A stretch of DNA of 19,975 bases from an uncultured Eubacteriales bacterium (GTDB lineage: Bacteria > Bacillota > Clostridia > Oscillospirales > Oscillospiraceae): contig CAJKNS010000010.1 of NCBI GenBank assembly GCA_905201305.1, forward strand, positions 1-19,975, read 5' to 3'. The position numbers were made by a program, and so were the translations under genes. This document shows positions 15,255-19,975 of this stretch, piece by piece. The notes below the pieces were generated by a model, which saw only the letters and a program-made list of their open reading frames with translations, did not search any database and was not told the DNA's origin. Within the stretch, counting starts at the first letter, position 1; every line of letters begins with the position of its first letter.

Positions 15255-16292
15255 ATGAAATGTAAAAAGAACTTGTTATCCATGCTGCTGGCTCTGGTGA
15301 TGATCCTTGGAATCTTTGCAGGCTGCGGCGCAACCCCTGCTTCCGGCGGCGCATCCTCTGCTGCTGCACCGGACAAAGCACCTGCTGCATCTGCAGCTGA
15401 GACCACCAATGATGCTCCGGCTGCCCCTGCGGACAAGCAGATTACCGTTGGCGTATCCGTTGCAACGGCCACCAACAACCCCCACATCGTAAGTGTCGTA
15501 AACTCCTTGATAGCCGCGTTAGAAGCGCAGGGCTGGACCACGGATCTTCAGGATGCAGACGGCGATGCCTCAAAACAGAGCACACAGTTTGACACGTTGG
15601 TTACGAAAAATGTGGATTTAATTGTTTACTGGGCACATGACGCACAGGCGGCGGTTGCGGACTGTAAGAAGGCCGCAGATGCCGGAATCCCTGTGATCTC
15701 CTTCTTTGCAGATTGTGCAGATGATGCGCATCAGTATATCAATGCGTTCGTAGGTGCAAATCAGCTAGCCATTGCCAATGAGGTTGGCATGTATACAAAG
15801 GATGTTCTGGGCGGCACCGGAAAAGTATGTATCATCAACGGAAAAGAAGGCAAGACCGATTTCGTGCAGCGTTCTGAGGGATTCCGAAAGGCGTTAGAGG
15901 GCACCGACATTGAGATTTTGGCTGAGGAGTACAGCGATTCTGACCGTACCCAGGCACAGACCATTATGGAGAACTTCCTGACCACCTATCCCGAGATTGA
16001 TCTGGTATTCACCGCTTCCGACGATTTCGGTTACGGCGCTCTGAACGCCATTCAGGCAGCGGGCAAAGCGGGACAGATTAAAATTGTATCCATTGACGGT
16101 CAGCAGGAGGTCCTTCAGGCCATTAAGGCCGGGGATTGGGATCTGACAATCTACCAGACACCGGCAATGATGGCAGATAAGGTGGTAGAAGTGGCAAATC
16201 GAATTTTTGCAGGTGAAACAATCGAAGAATACAATCAGAATACCGATTATTATCTGGTCACGTCCGAGAATGTAGACGACTATCTGGAATAA
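15255..16292 (+). CDS. Sugar ABC transporter substrate-binding lipoprotein
   Basis: A 345-residue extracellular binding protein of the ribose/galactose type. Residues 1-23 are a lipoprotein signal peptide with lipobox IFAGC, so Cys24 is the lipid-anchored residue. A low-complexity Ala/Pro/Ser linker follows to about 60, then the two-lobed domain starting KQITVGVSVATATNNPH. DLIVYWAHDA, GIPVISFFADC and KIVSIDGQQEVLQAI are typical periplasmic-binding segments. It captures the ligand outside the membrane and delivers it to the two permeases. AAAGGAGG gives a strong start. The several acidic and aromatic residues in the lobes fit a polyol or sugar ligand, which cannot be named. Confidence 0.92.
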   Translation: MKCKKNLLSMLLALVMILGIFAGCGATPASGGASSAAAPDKAPAASAAETTNDAPAAPADKQITVGVSVATATNNPHIVSVVNSLIAALEAQGWTTDLQDADGDASKQSTQFDTLVTKNVDLIVYWAHDAQAAVADCKKAADAGIPVISFFADCADDAHQYINAFVGANQLAIANEVGMYTKDVLGGTGKVCIINGKEGKTDFVQRSEGFRKALEGTDIEILAEEYSDSDRTQAQTIMENFLTTYPEIDLVFTASDDFGYGALNAIQAAGKAGQIKIVSIDGQQEVLQAIKAGDWDLTIYQTPAMMADKVVEVANRIFAGETIEEYNQNTDYYLVTSENVDDYLE

Positions 16293-16298
16293 ATGAGC

Positions 16299-16339
16299 TG
16301 AGGTGCAGCATCACGGCTCAGTGGGGATGCTGCACCTCA
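16299..16339 (+). terminator. Long perfect hairpin between the binding-protein and dehydrogenase genes
   Basis: TGAGGTGCAGCATC (16299-16312) pairs along all 14 bases with GATGCTGCACCTCA (16326-16339) around a 13-base loop. No U-run follows on the plus strand, so it is probably an mRNA 3'-end stabiliser or partial terminator that leaves the binding protein more abundant than the dehydrogenase, not a full stop. Confidence 0.6.
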
Positions 16340-16410
16340 ACAGAAGCATACGAAATCCGGACGGAAGCCGCCTGGCACGGAGAATGAATCAACAACAAGA
16401 GGTGTAGTGC

Positions 16411-17193
16411 ATGGAAAAACGATTTCAGGATAAGGTAATTGTGATCACCGGCGGCGCTTCCGGAATTGGAAAACAGGCAGCGCTTGATTTTGCAGCGCTG
16501 GGGGCGCGGGTACTGATTGCCACAAGGAAAAACATTACAGCGGCGGAGGCTGTGGTAAAGCAGATTATGCAGCAGGGCGGCACGGCAGCCTTTGTGCGCT
16601 GCGATGTGACCAATGAGACGGATGTTGCCAATATGGTAGAAACGGCAGTAAAGCGCTACGGCCGAATTGACATTGCGTTTAACAATGCCGGTATTGGTGC
16701 AGATGGCGTTACGATGGAACGGGTGCCAATTGCGGATTTGACGGAGCAGGACTGGGATCTGGTGTCGAATACCAACTTGAAGGGGCTATTTTTCTGCATG
16801 AAACATGAGCTGCTGCAAATGCGCAGACAAGGTAGCGGCTGCATTGTTACAACGGCTTCCTCAGCGGGAATAAAGCCGATCGCAAATTTCGGCGCTTACG
16901 GTCCCAGCAAGGCCGGAGCCATTATGTTAACGAAGATGGTAGCGCTGGAGAATCGAGGAACGGGAATTCGTGCAAATGTGATTTGTCCAGGCCCTACCTT
17001 AGGAACCGGCTTAGCAGACCGAACATTCGGCGCATATGATCCCGCACAGCCCCGCCCCAAGGCGGAGGGAACCAACGTCGATATGGGATATGTAACCGAT
17101 ATTTCTGCAGCGCTGCAATGGCTCTGCTCAGAAGAATGCCATCATATTAACGGCAATGTAATCACAGTAGACGGTGGACTGGACATTCTATAA
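16411..17193 (+). CDS. Short-chain dehydrogenase/reductase
   Basis: A 260-residue classical SDR, expected to oxidise an alcohol or reduce a carbonyl with NAD(P). It has the Rossmann motif GGASGIG near residue 15, NNAG near 90, and the catalytic set Ser150, Tyr163 and Lys167 (YGPSK), with the normal 13-residue Ser-Tyr distance. The first strand ends with IATRKN, where an Arg shortly after the nucleotide-binding strand may favour NADP; this is weak. GAGGTG lies 6 bases before the ATG. It is the last gene of the reductase-transporter unit, after a hairpin, and may act on the imported compound. Sugar, polyol and steroid dehydrogenases share this fold, so the substrate is open. Confidence 0.88.
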   Translation: MEKRFQDKVIVITGGASGIGKQAALDFAALGARVLIATRKNITAAEAVVKQIMQQGGTAAFVRCDVTNETDVANMVETAVKRYGRIDIAFNNAGIGADGVTMERVPIADLTEQDWDLVSNTNLKGLFFCMKHELLQMRRQGSGCIVTTASSAGIKPIANFGAYGPSKAGAIMLTKMVALENRGTGIRANVICPGPTLGTGLADRTFGAYDPAQPRPKAEGTNVDMGYVTDISAALQWLCSEECHHINGNVITVDGGLDIL

Positions 17194-17229
17194 AAAATAC
17201 CGCTGCACAGCACGGTGCAGCGGTATTTT
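17194..17229. terminator. Bidirectional terminator between the dehydrogenase and the second LysR gene
   Basis: AAAATACCGCTGCAC (17194-17208) pairs over 15 bases with GTGCAGCGGTATTTT (17215-17229). A and T runs on both sides make it work in either direction for the two convergent genes. Confidence 0.88.
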
Positions 17230-17233
17230 ACGG

Positions 17234-18190
17234 TTAAGTTACAGCCCCGAGGGTTACATTCCAGGATTGCTCAGATTGCTTGTTGATATATTGGATAGCG
17301 TTCTCCCGGTCCTGCATAAAGAAGGCTTCTGCTTTCTGCAAGAAGAATAGGGCGGAATCGGTTAGCCGATTGCCTGGACGGCGGACAACACCCATTTGCG
17401 CCAAAGGAAGCGTCTCGTCAAAGCTGACATAAGCGATTGGCAGATCGGGAGTCAGCCGCTTAAACTTGTAGTAATTGGGCAATGGGGAAATGGATAGACC
17501 ACGATTACTGCCGATCAGGGTGGCTTCAATCTGCGTATCGTCGCACTCAGATAATATTTGGAAGTGTAAACCGTAAACCTGCTCCATCTCGGAAAGGAAC
17601 TCCGCGTCATCCCGGCAATAGTTGCAGATCAATGGTTCCGACGCAAGGTCCAGAATGGAGATATGCTTTTTCTTTGCAAGGGGATGGTCTTTATGCAGAA
17701 TTGCAATACGTTCACTGGTAAGCAGCGGAATGAACTCCAGAATCCGCGTTTTCGGTGTGCCAAAGTAAAACCCAAAATCTGCATCGTCGGACAATACCCG
17801 GTCGTACACGTCCATATTGGCACATTTTACCTGTTTGATTCTAATCCGGCGATCAGCCGGATATTTTTGAAGAATTTCACCGATAAAATCAAGCTGACTG
17901 CTGACAACACGAAGCTGGTCAAAGTTTGCTTGTTCTGCCGCTTGGACAGCCTTAATTCCGGCATTCAGCTCGTTCAGTACCCGCTCGGCGTAGGAGAGGA
18001 AAAGCTGACCGTTCTCAGTCAAAGAAACCTTGCCCCGACGGCGCTCAAAGAGCTTGACACACAAATCGTCCTCCAACCGGGACAGAGAGGTGGAGAGGTT
18101 GGGCTGGCTGACAAACAGGGCCTTGGCTGCCCGGGTGATGTTTTCATATTGCGCAATGGTGCAGAAATACTGGAGCTGTAATAGGTCCAT
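17234..18190 (-). CDS. LysR family transcriptional regulator (second)
   Basis: A 318-residue LysR-type regulator. The N-terminal helix-turn-helix reads LQYFCTIAQYENITRAAKAL, FVSQPNLSTSLSRLEDDLG-like DDLCVKLF and RRRGKVSLTENG, followed by an effector-binding domain from about residue 90 with DADFGFYFGTP and IAILHKDHPLAKK segments. AGGTGATCC lies just ahead of the ATG. It converges on the dehydrogenase gene and so is close to the catabolic locus; control of the reductase-transporter operon, which has no regulator of its own beside it, is a reasonable inference. It shares little sequence with the LysR at 5372-6259. Confidence 0.87.
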   Translation of the reverse strand: MDLLQLQYFCTIAQYENITRAAKALFVSQPNLSTSLSRLEDDLCVKLFERRRGKVSLTENGQLFLSYAERVLNELNAGIKAVQAAEQANFDQLRVVSSQLDFIGEILQKYPADRRIRIKQVKCANMDVYDRVLSDDADFGFYFGTPKTRILEFIPLLTSERIAILHKDHPLAKKKHISILDLASEPLICNYCRDDAEFLSEMEQVYGLHFQILSECDDTQIEATLIGSNRGLSISPLPNYYKFKRLTPDLPIAYVSFDETLPLAQMGVVRRPGNRLTDSALFFLQKAEAFFMQDRENAIQYINKQSEQSWNVTLGAVT

Positions 18191-18239
18191 AAAAGGATCA
18201 CCTGCCTCTAGAAAATGTTAAAATAAAATAGCCAAAAGG

Positions 18240-18254
18240 TATGCTATATGCATA
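18240..18254. promoter_or_regulatory. Palindrome TATGC-TATAT-GCATA upstream of the second LysR gene
   Basis: A perfect 5-base inverted repeat with an AT-only centre, 50 bases ahead of the LysR start. It is a candidate autoregulatory site. The rest of the 268-base gap (18191-18458) shows a small hairpin GAGCCG-GAT-CGGCTC (18303-18317), a 10-base palindrome ATCATATGAT near 18402, and no gene. Confidence 0.4.
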
Positions 18255-18458
18255 TTTTACAGCGCTCCCGGGGACCCGTCAAGATTTTTGTCCAATTATC
18301 CGGAGCCGGATCGGCTCAGTCCGCACCCAGAGCCTCACGCACCACATCCAGCTCAAATTCTTCTTTTTATGCGAAGATTTCAAGCAAACCTATATCATAT
18401 GATTTCATATGCCGGATATTCACGCTTGTTACTCAGAAACCTACACCCCCATCATAAA

Positions 18459-19277
18459 CTAGTGCTTCTCCCGATAATCCCGCGGGCTTGTCCCCACACA
18501 TGCCTTAAACACCCGTGAAAAGTGGCTGGGCGAGGAGAGGCCCAGATAAGAACCGATGGCGGTGAGAGATTTATCCGAATAGCGGAGGAGACGCTTTGCT
18601 TCCTCCGTTTTTTCTTTCAGGATAAAATCCGCGATATTCTCGCCCGTATCTTCCTTGAATTTCTTCGACAGATAGGGGCGGCTCATATATAGGGAGCTGG
18701 CAATTTCCTCTGTTTTGATGGCATCGGAGAGATGGTGCTGCACGTAATTTGCCACATCCATGGTCAGCTTGGAGGGGACCTTTCCCCGGCGCAGCCGTTC
18801 CACACGCTCTGTGTAATCCAGCAGCATCCGATATTGCAGGTTCGTGATCCGGTCCGGGGCAGACAGCAGCTCACACTGCTGAATGTAGGAATCGCTGAGG
18901 GTAAACGCATCGTCTACCTGCATACCGCCCTGAATTGCGGCGCGGGCAGCCAGTGTGACAGTGACGATAAAGAGGTTCTTCCTCTGGCGCAGCGGTTCTC
19001 CCGCCACGATGCCGGCGCGAATCGCCGGAGCCGTTGCAAACCACTCCCGCAGTGCGGTGGTGTCGCCCTTGCGCACCATCCGCAGCAGGAGCTGTTCCAC
19101 GTCGTAGGTATTATGTTCCGTCAGCGGCTGTACTTCCTGATCCACGGCGGAGAGCTTCTTTTGCGCGTGACTCCGTGCCTGCCGAATGACAAGCTCCATC
19201 TGCTCCTGTTCATAAATGCTGATGTCCTTTAATTGCAGCTTTTCCTCATTCAAAACATAGTTGATGGTACACAGCAT
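18459..19277 (-). CDS. AraC family transcriptional regulator, short N-terminus
   Basis: A 272-residue regulator. Residues 172-272 hold the two AraC helix-turn-helices: LTMDVANYVQHHLSDAIKTE, SSLYMSRPYLSKKFKEDTGE and YLGLSSPSHFSRVFKACVGT followed by SPRDY. Residues about 60-165 resemble the middle region (TLAARAAIQGGMQVDDAFTLSD) of longer AraC proteins of Clostridia, which usually carry another 100-150 residues in front. A stop codon lies a few codons upstream in frame and a GGAG site lies 8-9 bases before the ATG, so the shorter form seems to be the real gene. Divergent from spoVT. Target unknown. Confidence 0.83.
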   Translation of the reverse strand: MLCTINYVLNEEKLQLKDISIYEQEQMELVIRQARSHAQKKLSAVDQEVQPLTEHNTYDVEQLLLRMVRKGDTTALREWFATAPAIRAGIVAGEPLRQRKNLFIVTVTLAARAAIQGGMQVDDAFTLSDSYIQQCELLSAPDRITNLQYRMLLDYTERVERLRRGKVPSKLTMDVANYVQHHLSDAIKTEEIASSLYMSRPYLSKKFKEDTGENIADFILKEKTEEAKRLLRYSDKSLTAIGSYLGLSSPSHFSRVFKACVGTSPRDYREKH

Positions 19278-19351
19278 ATGTGCCGTCTCCAGTCACGCTT
19301 GTAATTGTGATTGCGTCCTTTTTTCAGGAAATAACCCCCATTTGTTTACTC

Positions 19352-19380
19352 GCATAAAAACCCACGCAAGGCAGATAATA
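19352..19380 (+). promoter_or_regulatory. Sigma-G/F-like promoter of spoVT
   Basis: GCATA (19352-19356), a 17-base spacer and GATAATA (19374-19380) resemble the forespore sigma-G consensus (GHATR ... CATWHTA), differing mainly at the first -10 base. No sigma-A pair of the right spacing fits better. In Bacillus subtilis spoVT is a sigma-G gene, which supports the reading. Confidence 0.5.
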
Positions 19381-19416
19381 CATTTGACGATACAAGAAAT
19401 TGGAGGAAGTTCCTAT

Positions 19417-19956
19417 ATGAAAGCAACTGGAATTGTCCGGCGTATTGATGATCTGGGCAGGGTGGTTATCCCCAAGGAAATCAGAAGAACCCTGAGAATC
19501 CGCGAGGGCGACCCCTTGGAGATTTTCACAGAAAAGGACGGCGAGGTCATCTTCAAGAAATACTCTCCCATGGGTGAATTGGGCGAGTTTGCAGCGCAAA
19601 TTTGCGACAGTCTGGGACGGAACACCGGGCGGATTGCCGCAGTATCTGACCGGGACGCAATTATCGCCCTCAGCGGTGCACCGAAACGGGATCTCATGGA
19701 CAAGCAGAATTCCCATGAGCTGGAGCAGATTATGGAGCAGCGGAAGTCCTACTGCTATACCGGCGGCAACCGGCTCCGGGCTGCGGAAAGCGTGGACGGC
19801 TACTATCTGGGTGTGGCGTCCCCCATTCTCTCCGGCGGCGACCTGATGGGCTGTGTCATGGTACTGATGGACGACAAATCTGCGCCGGTGGGAGAAACCG
19901 AGCAGAAAATCTGCCAGACTGTCGCAGGGTTCCTGGGTCAGCAGATGGAATCCTGA
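19417..19956 (+). CDS. spoVT: Stage V sporulation protein T, AbrB-type regulator
   Basis: A 179-residue DNA-binding regulator, nearly the same length as the B. subtilis protein. Residues 1-50 are the SpoVT-AbrB swapped-hairpin domain (MKATGIVRRIDDLGRVVIPK, RTLRIREGDPLEIF); residues 55-179 are the GAF-like dimerisation domain. It adjusts forespore sigma-G gene expression late in sporulation. GGAGG lies 10 bases before the ATG; the frame is open further upstream but without a binding site or family sequence. Its presence implies an endospore-forming lineage. The window ends 19 bases past its stop. Confidence 0.93.
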   Translation: MKATGIVRRIDDLGRVVIPKEIRRTLRIREGDPLEIFTEKDGEVIFKKYSPMGELGEFAAQICDSLGRNTGRIAAVSDRDAIIALSGAPKRDLMDKQNSHELEQIMEQRKSYCYTGGNRLRAAESVDGYYLGVASPILSGGDLMGCVMVLMDDKSAPVGETEQKICQTVAGFLGQQMES

Positions 19957-19975
19957 ATGCGCAAAAAGAGGTCGC

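Noticed and set aside
9787..17193. Bile-acid 7-alpha-dehydroxylation (bai) operon
   Set aside because: Only a BaiCD/BaiH-like reductase and a generic SDR are shared. No CoA ligase, CoA transferase, dehydratase or BaiG-type transporter is present, and the importer is a sugar type.
1..19975. CRISPR arrays, tRNA or rRNA genes, transposases, phage genes
   Set aside because: No regularly spaced repeats, cloverleaf-like sequences, rRNA segments or mobile-element proteins were recognised on either strand.

Overview
The window looks like chromosomal DNA from a spore-forming Clostridia-type member of the Bacillota, probably an Oscillospiraceae-like gut anaerobe. The grounds are a complete spoVT, strong AGGAGG-type ribosome binding sites, tightly packed operons, intrinsic terminators and Clostridia-style PucR, LysR and AraC regulators. 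The taxonomic placement is inference. No rRNA, tRNA, CRISPR array, transposase or phage gene was seen.

Left part (1-6260): a small YcxB-like membrane protein; an azlC-azlD branched-chain amino acid exporter pair ending in a shared intrinsic terminator; a leftward unit of pyridoxamine kinase, a small TatD-associated-type radical SAM protein and a possible 28-residue microprotein; a 400-base non-coding stretch full of inverted repeats; a PucR/CdaR-type regulator; and a LysR regulator.

Centre (6260-17230): this is the most distinctive part. The LysR gene diverges from an operon of an L-fucose/L-arabinose-isomerase-like protein and a SufS-like cysteine desulfurase carrying an extra N-terminal region of about 150 residues. 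That operon ends at a strong terminator. A second promoter then starts a six-gene unit: a flavin/iron-sulfur ene-reductase of the 2,4-dienoyl-CoA reductase family, a complete ribose-type ABC importer (ATPase, two permeases, lipoprotein binding protein) and a short-chain dehydrogenase. Together they look like an uptake and catabolic locus for a sugar-like or glycosylated compound that is isomerised, oxidised and reduced. The sequence does not reveal the substrate.

Right part (17230-19975): a second LysR regulator converges on the dehydrogenase at a bidirectional terminator. It is followed by a short AraC regulator on the same strand and, divergent from that, spoVT with a sigma-G-like promoter. 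The window ends just after spoVT.
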